Source: Dryocola clanedunensis subsp. sulfonylureivorans (GTDB lineage Bacteria; Pseudomonadota; Gammaproteobacteria; Enterobacterales; Enterobacteriaceae). Taken from it: 64,000 nt of DNA. Each line of letters begins with the position of its first letter. The stretch's first letter is position 1. Made by a program: the position numbers and the translations under genes. Shown one piece after another: positions 1 through 8,978 of this stretch. The stretch lies in NCBI RefSeq assembly GCF_016756775.1, contig NZ_JAERMU010000013.1, forward strand, positions 89,068-153,067, read 5' to 3'. A model generated the notes under the pieces. That model was not told where the DNA came from and did no database searches. It saw nothing but the letters and a program-made list of their open reading frames with translations.

Positions 1-258
1 AAGAACTGTGCAACCGCTCATCAGGGTTACGGATACCAATAAAGGCATCAATTTAAGTTTGTATTTTATCATTGAGTATTTATCACTATGGCAGAGTAAT
101 TATCCTGAGCGAATAAAATATGCGACCCATTATCTCGCGGACGCACCAGAAAATTGAACATACTGACCGCAAAAAATAACGGGTATCAGTCTTAAATCTC
201 GCTTATTTCCTGACATCTTATAGACAGAATAATTGAGGCGTAAACTCTGGCTGTCAGG

Positions 259-296
259 CAGGCTACCGCCCTTGGCTTACAGTCACCAAACTACTG
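259..296 (-). promoter_or_regulatory. JUMPStart / ops element of the wza exopolysaccharide operon leader
   Basis: Read on the minus strand this stretch contains GTAAGCCAAGGGCGGTAGCCTG-like sequence. Its 259-270 part, GGCGGTAGCCTG, differs by one base from the canonical ops element GGCGGTAGCGTG. In enterobacteria ops pauses RNA polymerase and recruits the antiterminator RfaH to long polysaccharide operons. In E. coli wza lies divergent from yegH, which fits this position. The wza coding sequence would begin beyond the left edge of the window. Confidence 0.8.
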
Positions 297-299
297 AAA

Positions 300-839
300 A
301 GAAAGCAGATAATAAGAGGACTCCGAAGCTAAGATAAATCTGTAGTATTTATCTGCCCGCGGGAGTTACGAGTCATGAAGCGCTTAAGTGCCACACCAAT
401 TAATTATAAAAAATACATTCCTTACCAGACACTGATATCGATTGTTACAGCTAAGCCAGGGACAGGCAAGGCAGCAAATGACAAGAAACAGACTTTTAAG
501 ATTAATATTAAGCTCGCAAAACCTGTGTTTTAAGATTTTCTTTATATTGACAGCCTTTATATTAACAAGGGCATGGCCTTATACAGATATATCTTATATA
601 TATAACAAGCCGCATTATTTATTTAGCACCACAAGAAGTGTTCATTTTTTAATTATTTACCCTGGTTATTGCGCGGGAATATAAAAAACTCCGGCTCATT
701 AATGCATCTTTATAAGATTAATCGCAGGGTGATATTGCATTTTAGTGAAGGGTTATCCATTCTTTCATTGTGGCAAAGCCTGGAAAACATCCGCTCGCCG
801 CTGTGTTTCACTCACGACTTTGAGGATGCAAAACGCCGT
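300..839. other. Intergenic region between the wza leader and yegH
   Basis: This AT-rich stretch of about 540 bases has no convincing gene. It should hold the wza promoter (minus) and the yegH promoter (plus). Sequences near 506-545 (TAAGATTAATATTA and TAAGATTTTCTTTA) resemble the RcsAB box consensus TAAGAATATTCCTA at 10/14 and 9/14 positions. That is suggestive only, since colanic-acid promoters are RcsAB targets. Confidence 0.4.
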
Positions 840-2420
840 ATGGAATGGATTGCCGATCCTTCAATCTGGGCAGGCCTGGTCACGCTGATTGTTATCGAGC
901 TGGTACTGGGTATCGATAACCTGGTATTCATTGCGATTCTTGCCGAAAAGCTCCCGCCCGCCCAGCGGGATAAAGCGAGGGTGACAGGGTTAGTGCTGGC
1001 GATGCTGATGCGCCTGCTGCTGCTGGCCTCCATCTCCTGGCTTGTCACCCTGACGAAGCCGCTGTTTCAAATAGCCAGCTTTGGCTTCAGCGCCCGCGAC
1101 TTAATTATGCTCGGCGGCGGTCTGTTCCTGATATTTAAGGCGACCGTAGAGCTGAACGAACGGCTGGAAGGCAAAGACAGCGAAGCGCAAAACCAGCGCA
1201 AAGGGGCACGATTCTGGCCCGTCGTGGCACAAATTGTGATTCTCGACGCCGTATTTTCACTGGATTCGGTGATCACCGCGGTGGGGATGGTTGACCACCT
1301 GGCGGTCATGATGGCGGCGGTGATTATCGCCATCAGCCTGATGCTGCTGGCCAGTAAATCGCTCACGCGCTTTGTGAACAATCATCCAACGATTGTGATC
1401 CTCTGCCTGAGCTTCCTGCTGATGATTGGCTTTAGCCTTGTTGCGGATGGCTTCGGCTACCACATTCCAAAAGGCTATCTGTATGCCGCCATTGGCTTCT
1501 CGGTGGCGATTGAATCCTTAAACCAGCTGGCGATTTTCAACCGCCGTCGTTTCCTGTCGGCAAATCAGTCGTTACGTCAGCGCACCGCCGAGGCGGTTTT
1601 AAGATTGTTGAACGGGAGAAAAGAAGAGGCGGAGCTGGATGCGCAAACGGCCTCGCTGATTGCTGACCACAGCCCGGAAGAGGACATCTTTAACCCGCAA
1701 GAGAAGCTGATGATAGAACGCGTGCTGAATCTTAACCAGCGTACGGTCAGCAGCATCATGACCTCGCGTCACGATGTCGAACATCTGAAGCTGAGCGATT
1801 CAGAAGCTCGCACTCGCGAGCTTCTGGTAAACAATCAACATACCCGCATTGTGATAACCGACGACGGGGATGAGATCCTCGGCGTGGTACATGTTATTGA
1901 TTTACTCACCCAGTCGCTCAACGGTGAGCCACTCAACGTCGAAACGTTGATTCGTCAACCGCTGGTCTTCCCGGAAATGCTGCCGCTGCTGCAGGCGCTG
2001 GAGCAGTTCCGCAACGCGCGCACGCATTTTGCTTTTGTGGTGGATGAGTTTGGTTCAGTGGAAGGCATTGTCACCTTAAGCGACGTAATGGAGACTATCG
2101 CGGGCAACCTGCCGAACGAAGTCGAAGAGATAGATGCCCGGCACGATATTCAGAAAAATGCGGACGGCAGCTGGACGGCGAACGGCCATATGCCGCTGGA
2201 GGATTTGGTGCAATACATTCCCCTGCCGCTTGATGAAAAACGCAGCTATCACACCATTGCAGGCTTGCTGATGGAGTACCTACAGCGCGTACCGGCTGCC
2301 GGTGAGGCGGTTAAGGTGGGAAGCTTTGAGCTGAAAACCCTGGTGGTTGAAAGCCACCGGGTGCAGAAGGTGCAAATTGTCCCGCTGGATGACGAAGAGA
2401 GCGAGTGGGAATACCCTTAA
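840..2420 (+). CDS. yegH: YegH, TerC/CBS/CorC-HlyC inner-membrane protein
   Basis: The 526-residue product closely resembles E. coli YegH (527 aa). It has an N-terminal TerC-family membrane domain (about residues 1-240, several hydrophobic helices), a CBS pair (about 290-410) and a C-terminal CorC/HlyC domain (about 430-515). The frame is open upstream to a TTG at 669, but I chose the ATG at 840. It gives the E. coli start [10 protein letters not shown] and follows a GAGGA ribosome-binding site at 822-826. The family is linked to metal or ion homeostasis; the substrate of YegH is not established. The gene converges on the type I secretion operon, with only 19 bases between the two stop codons. 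Confidence 0.93.
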   Translation: MEWIADPSIWAGLVTLIVIELVLGIDNLVFIAILAEKLPPAQRDKARVTGLVLAMLMRLLLLASISWLVTLTKPLFQIASFGFSARDLIMLGGGLFLIFKATVELNERLEGKDSEAQNQRKGARFWPVVAQIVILDAVFSLDSVITAVGMVDHLAVMMAAVIIAISLMLLASKSLTRFVNNHPTIVILCLSFLLMIGFSLVADGFGYHIPKGYLYAAIGFSVAIESLNQLAIFNRRRFLSANQSLRQRTAEAVLRLLNGRKEEAELDAQTASLIADHSPEEDIFNPQEKLMIERVLNLNQRTVSSIMTSRHDVEHLKLSDSEARTRELLVNNQHTRIVITDDGDEILGVVHVIDLLTQSLNGEPLNVETLIRQPLVFPEMLPLLQALEQFRNARTHFAFVVDEFGSVEGIVTLSDVMETIAGNLPNEVEEIDARHDIQKNADGSWTANGHMPLEDLVQYIPLPLDEKRSYHTIAGLLMEYLQRVPAAGEAVKVGSFELKTLVVESHRVQKVQIVPLDDEESEWEYP

Positions 2421-2439
2421 CGGCCTCCCCGCTCGTTGT

Positions 2440-3807
2440 TTAGCTGGTCTTCCCTGCCTCATCAAGCCAGGGAAGAAGTAAACCGGCATCTTTGCGGATC
2501 GACAGTATGTTGTACCAGGCATCAAACCTGCTGGAGATTGCGTTAACCTGATTATTGTAGTGGTCGGTCTCGGCGATCAGCACATCCAGCAGGCTACGCT
2601 TCCCCAGGTGATACCACTGTTGAAAGAACATCCAGCGGATCTTGTCGCTCTCCACGGCAAGATTTGCGTACGCAGTGGCCCGCTTGCTGTATTTTTCCAC
2701 CTCACGGTACTGCGTTTTTACACGATACTCCGTGCGGCGCAGTAAATCTTCACGCGCCTGTTTATAAGCTTCAGCGCTATGTACCGCAGAAGAAACTTTC
2801 GCCATGCCTGAAAAGCCGCTGAAGATATCCCAACTGATTGAAAACCCGACCTGTAGATCGCTTTCTTCGCCGTAGTTTGCTGCGGCAAACCCTTTATTGG
2901 CAACAAGGTCAAGCTGGGGGAGCTGCTTTGCCTTCTCCTCTTTTGCGCTGGCAAGCCATGCCTGATATTGCGCCTGCGCCTCGCGCATCATCGGCGTCGC
3001 CTGCAAATTGCTTAGCGCACTGTTGGCATCCGGCATTTGCATATCCCAGAGGCTGTCGATGGGGATGGGATGACGTGGAGCGTCGCCAAGCCACTGGTTA
3101 AGCGTGACGGTCAACGTTTCTATTTCTGCTGCGGCATCGTCACGGGCTTCTTCAGCCTGCAACAGACGGGCCTGCGCCTGCACCAGCTCGCTCTGGCGCC
3201 CGGCATCCGTTTCAACTATGCGGCTTAGCATCGTCACCAGCTCTTCCATTCGTGAAGAGTAGACCTGAGCCGTTTGCAGAATTGCCCGCTGCTTTCCCAA
3301 TTTGACTTCCGTGCTCGTGACGTCAAATGCCAGCTCATCGAGCTGCGAAAGATACTTTTGCGCCGCTGCCACGTTGCGGTATTCACGGTTTTTGATGGCG
3401 CTTGCCAGCCGGCCCCAGTCGAACACCGGCATCGATAACGACGCGGAAAAATCCCCGTCGTTCGCGTACCGCTTGTAGCGCCCATTTCCCTCGCTAACGG
3501 GCATCGCCACGGCACTGACATGAAGCTGCGGCCAGCGCTCACCTTTAACATCGTCAATATCATCCGATGCGGATTGCCACTGCTCGTAAAGCTGACGAAG
3601 CTGGTAGTCACGGGCAATGGCAATGTTTACCTCCCGGCTAAACGCCCCGCTAACAGCAATACTCTTTTTCATTATGGCCGCTGACGGATGCTGCTCGGAG
3701 GGTGACAGGGCGGGCGCATCTGCCTTTAATGAAGATTCGGCCCAGCTACACGGAGCTGCAGAAACCATGACCGCCGCGCACAGCAGAACATCCCTGAAAT
3801 GCATCAT
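2440..3807 (-). CDS. TolC-family outer-membrane channel of a type I secretion system
   Basis: The 455-residue protein has a Sec signal peptide (about residues 1-23, ending SWAES) and long alpha-helical repeats typical of TolC/LapE-type channels. It is the last gene of a four-gene minus-strand operon (adhesin, ABC transporter, HlyD, TolC) and starts 2 bases after the HlyD stop. A dedicated channel in the operon means export need not rely on housekeeping TolC. The family is clear from the overall helical pattern and context; no single motif is decisive. A start three bases later (second Met) is possible. Confidence 0.87.
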   Translation of the reverse strand: MMHFRDVLLCAAVMVSAAPCSWAESSLKADAPALSPSEQHPSAAIMKKSIAVSGAFSREVNIAIARDYQLRQLYEQWQSASDDIDDVKGERWPQLHVSAVAMPVSEGNGRYKRYANDGDFSASLSMPVFDWGRLASAIKNREYRNVAAAQKYLSQLDELAFDVTSTEVKLGKQRAILQTAQVYSSRMEELVTMLSRIVETDAGRQSELVQAQARLLQAEEARDDAAAEIETLTVTLNQWLGDAPRHPIPIDSLWDMQMPDANSALSNLQATPMMREAQAQYQAWLASAKEEKAKQLPQLDLVANKGFAAANYGEESDLQVGFSISWDIFSGFSGMAKVSSAVHSAEAYKQAREDLLRRTEYRVKTQYREVEKYSKRATAYANLAVESDKIRWMFFQQWYHLGKRSLLDVLIAETDHYNNQVNAISSRFDAWYNILSIRKDAGLLLPWLDEAGKTS

Positions 3808-3809
3808 AT

Positions 3810-5042
3810 TTATCTTTCCCTGAACGCTTCACGCGATTTCAGCACCGGTTTAAGCAGGTAGCTGAGAATACTTTTCTCACCCGTTTTGATCTCAACGGAG
3901 GCGGTCATACCGGGAATAATTGGATGATCTTTTCCCCCCGCGGTCAGCACGCTTCGCGTTGAATGCACGCGAATTCGATAATATGTCGTCTCTTTCTGCG
4001 CCCCGCTGCGCGGGTCTTCTTCCAGCGTATCGGCGCTGATGTAGGTCAGCGTTCCGCTTAAACCGCCATAAATGGCGTAATCATAGGCGGTGAGCTTTAT
4101 CGTGACGGGCAGGCCCGGGCGCAGAAAAGCCACATCTTCAGGACGGACTTTGGCTTCAACCACCAGCTCATCCTCGAGCGGGATCAGCGACATGATGTCT
4201 GCACCTTGTGGAACGACTCCGCCGGGGGTAGTCAGGCGAATATTCTTCACCACCCCGCGAGCGGGGGCGACAATCGTCGTGCGGGAGAGCAGATCTTCTT
4301 TCGCCTGAGTACTCTTCTCGCTTTGCGCCAGCTCCGACTCGGATTTGACCAGTTCGGCGTTGGCCTCCGCGTGATAACGATTCTGACGCTCGGTGATTTG
4401 CAGGCGCAAATCATTGGCCTGCCGCTTCATCCGCAGGAGTTCAACCTCTGACATCAGCCCCTGCGCGACCAGAGGAGCGGACATATTGATCTCTTTCTCG
4501 GAGAGCTGGAGGCTCCGTTTCAGCACCGCGACACCCTCATCAAGCGCCTTTTTCCTTGCCTGATAAGCCTTCGTTTCGTCCTGGATAATGGACGGCCACT
4601 CCTGCAGAGTTTTCGGAAACACCAGCGGTGTGCCATAAGCTTCAGCCCGCAAACGGGCAACTGACCCTTCAAGCCCTGCAACTTTAGAGGAGGTTTCCTG
4701 CCAGGCCGAGCGAGCCTGAGTGGCATTAAGCCTGAGCAGCACCTGGCCTTTTTCGACGATCTCCCCTTCGTGCACCAAAAGGCTAGCCATAATGCCGCTA
4801 TCCAGGCTCTGAATGACCTGCTCGCGGCTGGCGGGAATGACTTTCCCCTGCCCTTTCACAACCTCTTCTACCTGCGCCAGGGCAGCCCAGATGCCGCCCA
4901 CAACAAGTACGATAATAATGAGCCATAGCACCAGTAGCGTGCCGGGCGTTGACTGATTAAGCAAAGCCGCACGGGCATCGGCCATGAATTCGCGATCGAT
5001 GGGTTTGACGGGGAGCCCGGCGTTTTTTTTCTCGTTCGCCAT
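3810..5042 (-). CDS. HlyD/LapC-family membrane-fusion protein of type I secretion system
   Basis: The 410-residue protein has a short cytoplasmic N-terminus, one transmembrane helix (about residues 34-56), a biotinyl-lipoyl half-motif (VVKGQGKVIPASREQVIQSL), a long coiled coil (about 100-255) and a C-terminal beta-barrel (VRPEDVAFLRPGLPVTIKL). This is the classic HlyD layout bridging the inner-membrane ABC protein and the outer-membrane channel. It starts 1 base after the upstream ABC transporter gene, so translation is probably coupled. The size fits LapC/BapC-type adaptors of adhesin exporters. Confidence 0.93.
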   Translation of the reverse strand: MANEKKNAGLPVKPIDREFMADARAALLNQSTPGTLLVLWLIIIVLVVGGIWAALAQVEEVVKGQGKVIPASREQVIQSLDSGIMASLLVHEGEIVEKGQVLLRLNATQARSAWQETSSKVAGLEGSVARLRAEAYGTPLVFPKTLQEWPSIIQDETKAYQARKKALDEGVAVLKRSLQLSEKEINMSAPLVAQGLMSEVELLRMKRQANDLRLQITERQNRYHAEANAELVKSESELAQSEKSTQAKEDLLSRTTIVAPARGVVKNIRLTTPGGVVPQGADIMSLIPLEDELVVEAKVRPEDVAFLRPGLPVTIKLTAYDYAIYGGLSGTLTYISADTLEEDPRSGAQKETTYYRIRVHSTRSVLTAGGKDHPIIPGMTASVEIKTGEKSILSYLLKPVLKSREAFRER

Positions 5043-5043
5043 G

Positions 5044-7254
5044 CTATTCCCCTCCCATTTTCGGTTCTTTGAGCGATTTTCCCTGCGGGTCGTTTTGGCT
5101 CAGCCTTGCCAGAACGTCTGCTTTTGGCCCATCAAGAACCACTTTTCCCTCTTCCATCACGATGATGCGATCAACCTGATTGAGCACGGAGAAGCGATGG
5201 GTAACGACAACCAGCGTCTGATGATGGGTTGCCGCCGCAAGGCGTTTCAGGAACAGCGTTTCGGTCTGGGTGTCCATCGCGCTGGTTGGCTCATCCATCA
5301 GCAACAGCTTCGGCTGGGCGAGCAGGCATCTGGCCAGCACTACCAGCTGCTGCTGCCCACCTGAAAGCCCCTGCCCGTTTTCACCAATGGGCATTTCATA
5401 ACCAAGCGGATGGCGCTGGGCCATTTGATCCAACCCGGTCAGACGACAGACGGACAAAAACGCTGACGAGCTACAGCCGGGATGGCCTATCTGGATGTTC
5501 TCCCGCAGCGTACCGTAAAATAGCCGCGAGTCCTGGCCCACAAAACCAACCTCGGCGCGCCAGTCCGCCGGATCAATCTGCAATGCGTCCAGCCCATCCA
5601 TCAATATCTGGCCCTGGTTTGCCTGATACAGCCTCGCCATTAGCCGTAACAGCGTTGATTTACCGCTGCCAATTCTTCCCAGAATGGCGACTCGCTCACC
5701 GGGATTGAGCGTCAGGCTGACGTTGCTGATTGCCGCGGGCCGGGGAATGCCGTCACTGGCAGGCCAGCTAAAAGAAATGTTTTTAAGCGTCAGAGCACCG
5801 TTAAGCTGCGGGGCGGCCAGATAGCGGCGCGAGCGGTCTCTGTCAGTGGGCTTGCGCATGAGTTCATTAATGGATCTCATGGCCGCACGAGCCTGCTGGA
5901 AACGGACGGCAAGCCCCACGATTTGCCCTAACGGGGCGGTAATTCTGCTGGAGAGAATAACGGTGCCGATAAGCCCGCCCATCGACAGATCTCCGTCTGC
6001 TATCAGGTAAACGCCCCAGCAAACCAGCGCCACCGTTTGCAGCTGTTGAATCGTGCTCACGGAATTCGACGCCAGCCCGGAAAGCAGACGCGACTTCATT
6101 GAAGTTTTGGAGATAAGCGCGCTGTATCTGTCCCAGCGAAGCTGCATAAACCCTTCGCCTCCCGCCGCTTTTAATGACTCCAGACCGTCGACTGACTCAA
6201 TAAGAATGCCCTGCTTAATAGACCCTTCACGCAGGTTTTCCTTCATTAATCTGGCAAGCGGCCACTGGATAAGCAGGCTGACAATAATAATTAAGGGGAT
6301 TGCAGCCAGAGGAATAAACGCCAGAGGCCCGCCGATACCGGCAATAATGATGGTGAACAGCAACACAAAAGGCAGATCGCTCAGGGTCACTAAAGTGGCG
6401 GAGCTGACAAAATCACGCACCGTTTCATATTCACGCAGCTGGTTAGCAAAAGAGCCGGAGGAGGCAGGTTTATGCTCCATGCGCAGGGACATTGCGTGAC
6501 GAAACAGGCGTGAACCGATGATTAAATCGGCCTTCTTTCCCGCCATATCCAACAGCCAGGCACGGATATTACGGGCGATAAATTCAAAGACAATGGCCAG
6601 CATGACGCCTGTTGCCAGCGACCAGAGGGTAACGAAAGCCTGGTTGGGCACCACGCGATCGTAAACATTCATGGTAAAGAAGGTGCCCGCCAGCGCCAGA
6701 ACGTTAATCAGCATGGCGGCGAGCACGGCGTTGCCGTAGTAGCGCCGAAAACGCCAGAGCGTGCCCCATAGCCAGTGTTCGGAGGTGTCGATTTCCTGCT
6801 CCCCCAGACGATTATCAAGCGGGGGCCGGGGTTTCACCAGCAGCGCGTAGCCGCTGTACTGTAGCTTCAGCTCCTGCGCGCTGAGTTCAATCTGTCCGTT
6901 GCCCGCTTCGGGAGCCAGCAGCGTGAAAAGCGTCTCTCCCTGCGCATTCACCTGTGAATCTGACAGAATAAAAGCGCCACCATCGTGACGCAGCAAAATA
7001 GCGGGAAACAGCCAGGGCGAGATTTCAGTGACTTCCCGTAAGATCAGCGATGAAGCAATACCCACTCTTTCTAAAGCTACCCCCGCCATTTGCGGAGTCA
7101 GTCGGTGCTCAATGGGCAGACCGCTAAGGAATACCTTTCGACTGACCGGCTGGCCGTGATATTGCGCAACCCAAAGTAGCGCTTCAACCAGCGTATCCTG
7201 CTGCTGAATGGAGACGGCGATCTCATCTGCGGTGTTTTCTTGCGATGCATACAT
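5044..7254 (-). CDS. LapB-type ABC exporter with degenerate C39 peptidase-like domain
   Basis: This 736-residue half-transporter has three parts: an N-terminal C39-peptidase-like domain (about 1-140), a six-helix membrane domain (about 170-450) and a nucleotide-binding domain. The last shows Walker A GRIGSGKST near residue 528, signature LSGGQQQ near 630 and Walker B LLLMDEPTSAMD near 650. I see no cysteine in the N-terminal domain where the catalytic Cys of a true C39 peptidase would lie. It therefore looks like the non-cleaving CLD type of HlyB/LapB exporters, which recognise C-terminal uncleaved signals. Its presumed cargo is encoded just upstream. Confidence 0.94.
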   Translation of the reverse strand: MYASQENTADEIAVSIQQQDTLVEALLWVAQYHGQPVSRKVFLSGLPIEHRLTPQMAGVALERVGIASSLILREVTEISPWLFPAILLRHDGGAFILSDSQVNAQGETLFTLLAPEAGNGQIELSAQELKLQYSGYALLVKPRPPLDNRLGEQEIDTSEHWLWGTLWRFRRYYGNAVLAAMLINVLALAGTFFTMNVYDRVVPNQAFVTLWSLATGVMLAIVFEFIARNIRAWLLDMAGKKADLIIGSRLFRHAMSLRMEHKPASSGSFANQLREYETVRDFVSSATLVTLSDLPFVLLFTIIIAGIGGPLAFIPLAAIPLIIIVSLLIQWPLARLMKENLREGSIKQGILIESVDGLESLKAAGGEGFMQLRWDRYSALISKTSMKSRLLSGLASNSVSTIQQLQTVALVCWGVYLIADGDLSMGGLIGTVILSSRITAPLGQIVGLAVRFQQARAAMRSINELMRKPTDRDRSRRYLAAPQLNGALTLKNISFSWPASDGIPRPAAISNVSLTLNPGERVAILGRIGSGKSTLLRLMARLYQANQGQILMDGLDALQIDPADWRAEVGFVGQDSRLFYGTLRENIQIGHPGCSSSAFLSVCRLTGLDQMAQRHPLGYEMPIGENGQGLSGGQQQLVVLARCLLAQPKLLLMDEPTSAMDTQTETLFLKRLAAATHHQTLVVVTHRFSVLNQVDRIIVMEEGKVVLDGPKADVLARLSQNDPQGKSLKEPKMGGE

Positions 7255-7335
7255 GCTGGGGTTTCACTTTCCTGAACAACGCTGCATAAATAGATATAAG
7301 CAAAATCGGATGATGAAGATGACAATAAAATAACT

Positions 7336-7352
7336 CCCCGGGCCAGCCGGGG
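7336..7352 (-). terminator. Stem-loop between the secreted cargo gene and its exporter genes
   Basis: CCCCGG (7336-7341) pairs with CCGGGG (7347-7352) across a 5-base loop. On the minus strand the stem is followed by AGTTATTTTATTG, a weak U-rich tract. It lies after the adhesin stop codon and before the ABC gene. It could attenuate transcription so that more cargo than exporter is made. Termination strength is inferred. Confidence 0.55.
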
Positions 7353-7376
7353 AATTAAATAAATATAATTAATTTA

Positions 7377-8645
7377 TTAAATAATATTGACGTGGACGTT
7401 ATCTTCAACCAGAACAGCCGCACCCTGGCTATTGGTATATGCCTGGTAATTGTGACCTTCATATTGAACTGCAATATGTGAATCACTCCAGCCATGATTG
7501 GCATCAACGAGATTCAACACATCACTTTCATCGCCATTCACCACGACTTTTTGCTGGAACATATTCGTCACCAGATCTTTGCTACCCAGTTCAATCACAT
7601 CATCCAGGGATAACGTCAGTGACTGGTGACCTTCGGCAGACAGGTCGAATACTTCGATGGAATGCAGAGCATGATTTGTTTCGCTGACGTTCAGCGCGGT
7701 ACCTTCACCTGTCAGGGAGATTTTATCAAAGGTAAAGTCGGAGCCAATAATCTGACCATCGTGACCCAGTGAAGCAATATCCTGCTCAGTAAGCGCATAC
7801 TCCATGTGCAACGGCATCTCTGAATTCAGGGAGAACTTGGAAACCTGCAGTGAGAATTCGTCGCTCATGGCGCTTAATTCACCGCTGCTGTTTTCAGACT
7901 GCACGGTGAGGTGGTGCTCCATTAGCACTTCGGATGAGCCCATCGCCGGGGCCGCCAGCGCTTGCTCTGGCGTAAATGACCAGCTGCCGTACTGGTCAGC
8001 ATGGGTTTCACCAATCAGTACACCGTTATCGTAAACGTGTACCAGGCTGTTGGCTTCTGCTACGCCCTGCAGCGTAGGCTTGCCGTCATCGGTTTTCTGG
8101 TGGTTATAGACGCGAACTTCGTCGCCATGCTCATTGTTGACTTTATCAACCGCAAAGTAGATGGCCGGATTATTGTCTGGCTGCGGCTGCGGGTCTGGCT
8201 GTGGTTTTGGTTCTGGCTGCGGTTCAGGTTGCGGCTGTGGTTCTGGCTGTGGTTCTGGCTGCGGCTCAACGTCCTGATCTGCAGGCTTCGAGCCTGTATC
8301 AAGGTTATAAACAAAACTTACTGGCTCTGGCGTCAGAGACGCTCCAGTAGTATCTACAGACTGCAGGGTAATAGTGTGCTGGCCATTTTCCATCGAAGGC
8401 ATCTGGAAATTCCACAGGCCGTAAGAATCAACGGTCACCTCACCAATCTGCACGCCATTATCATAAATACCGATGTGGTTACCTGGCTGTGCAGTACCGT
8501 TAAGAAATGCATTTTGCGAGTGAACGACTTCCTGCGGATTAGTCATGGTCTTATAGGCACCATCATAAACGCTATCAATCGTAAAGTTCTGAGGAGTGAC
8601 CGTATCACCTGCATTATTATTGGTCGAGTAAGTTTTATTTTCCAT
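7377..8645 (-). CDS. Small Ig-like type I secreted protein (mini-adhesin candidate)
   Basis: The protein has about 422 residues with no Sec signal peptide. It contains two bacterial Ig-like repeats of the HYR/Big type (about 45-110, with GIYDNGVQIGEVTVD, and about 185-260, with VHVYDNGVLIGETHAD). Between them is a low-complexity Pro/Glu/Gln linker (about 125-160). The C-terminal 90 residues resemble the uncleaved type I secretion signals of large adhesins (VVNGDESDVLNLVD followed by an aromatic-rich end NVHVNII). No GGxGxDxxx RTX repeats are visible. At about 420 aa it is far smaller than LapA, BapA or SiiE. I chose the ATG at 8645 because GGAAAGA precedes it; an ATG at 8654 is also in frame. 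Its role in adhesion or biofilm is inferred from exporter context. Confidence 0.82.
   Translation of the reverse strand: MENKTYSTNNNAGDTVTPQNFTIDSVYDGAYKTMTNPQEVVHSQNAFLNGTAQPGNHIGIYDNGVQIGEVTVDSYGLWNFQMPSMENGQHTITLQSVDTTGASLTPEPVSFVYNLDTGSKPADQDVEPQPEPQPEPQPQPEPQPEPKPQPDPQPQPDNNPAIYFAVDKVNNEHGDEVRVYNHQKTDDGKPTLQGVAEANSLVHVYDNGVLIGETHADQYGSWSFTPEQALAAPAMGSSEVLMEHHLTVQSENSSGELSAMSDEFSLQVSKFSLNSEMPLHMEYALTEQDIASLGHDGQIIGSDFTFDKISLTGEGTALNVSETNHALHSIEVFDLSAEGHQSLTLSLDDVIELGSKDLVTNMFQQKVVVNGDESDVLNLVDANHGWSDSHIAVQYEGHNYQAYTNSQGAAVLVEDNVHVNII
8175..8266 (-). repeat. Tandem Pro-Glu/Gln codon repeats in the secreted protein
   Basis: A run of near-identical hexanucleotide units encodes repeated PQPEP-type residues between the two Ig-like repeats. 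Such tracts can change length by slippage, and the linker probably acts as an extended, stiff spacer. Confidence 0.75.
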
Positions 8646-8938
8646 TCTTTCCATCCATGATTAATTAATACCTGAGCCCTGTCTGATATCGATAGGGCTC
8701 ATAATTTTTTATTTTTCATTTCGCAGCGAAAAATAAGTTTCATATTAAACGCGGAGATACGGAGCAACAACAGGAAAACACAGGCCCGACTTCAATTAAG
8801 AATCGAACCAAAAGCATTCACACAATGAATATTAATACCCGGTGAACCTCATGGAGATAATCCCTAATAGAATGCTCAACAATATCGCTGGAAGAAATAA
8901 GACGTATCGGGGATGAGAAGAGAAGATATAACAGATGA
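8646..8938. other. AT-rich intergenic region upstream of the type I secretion operon
   Basis: About 290 bases with no gene. It must contain the minus-strand promoter of the adhesin-exporter operon, and its length leaves room for regulator sites. I could not assign a specific operator or a confident promoter. Confidence 0.4.
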
Positions 8939-8968
8939 TAAAAACTCACCGGCTGTCGGCCGGTGAGT
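8939..8968 (-). terminator. Rho-independent terminator of the asmA transcript
   Basis: On the minus strand ACTCACCGGC pairs perfectly with GCCGGTGAGT (10 bp, 5-base loop) and is followed by TTTTTATC. It lies 10 bases past the asmA stop codon and is a textbook intrinsic terminator. Confidence 0.9.
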
Positions 8969-8978
8969 CAATAACAAC

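Noticed and set aside
442..684. 80-codon plus-strand ORF upstream of yegH
   Set aside because: It has no convincing ribosome-binding site, low-complexity AT-driven composition and no recognisable domain, and it lies in the wza/yegH promoter region.
8175..8266. RTX calcium-binding repeats in the type I secreted protein
   Set aside because: The repeats encode Pro/Glu/Gln, not GGxGxDxxx nonapeptides.
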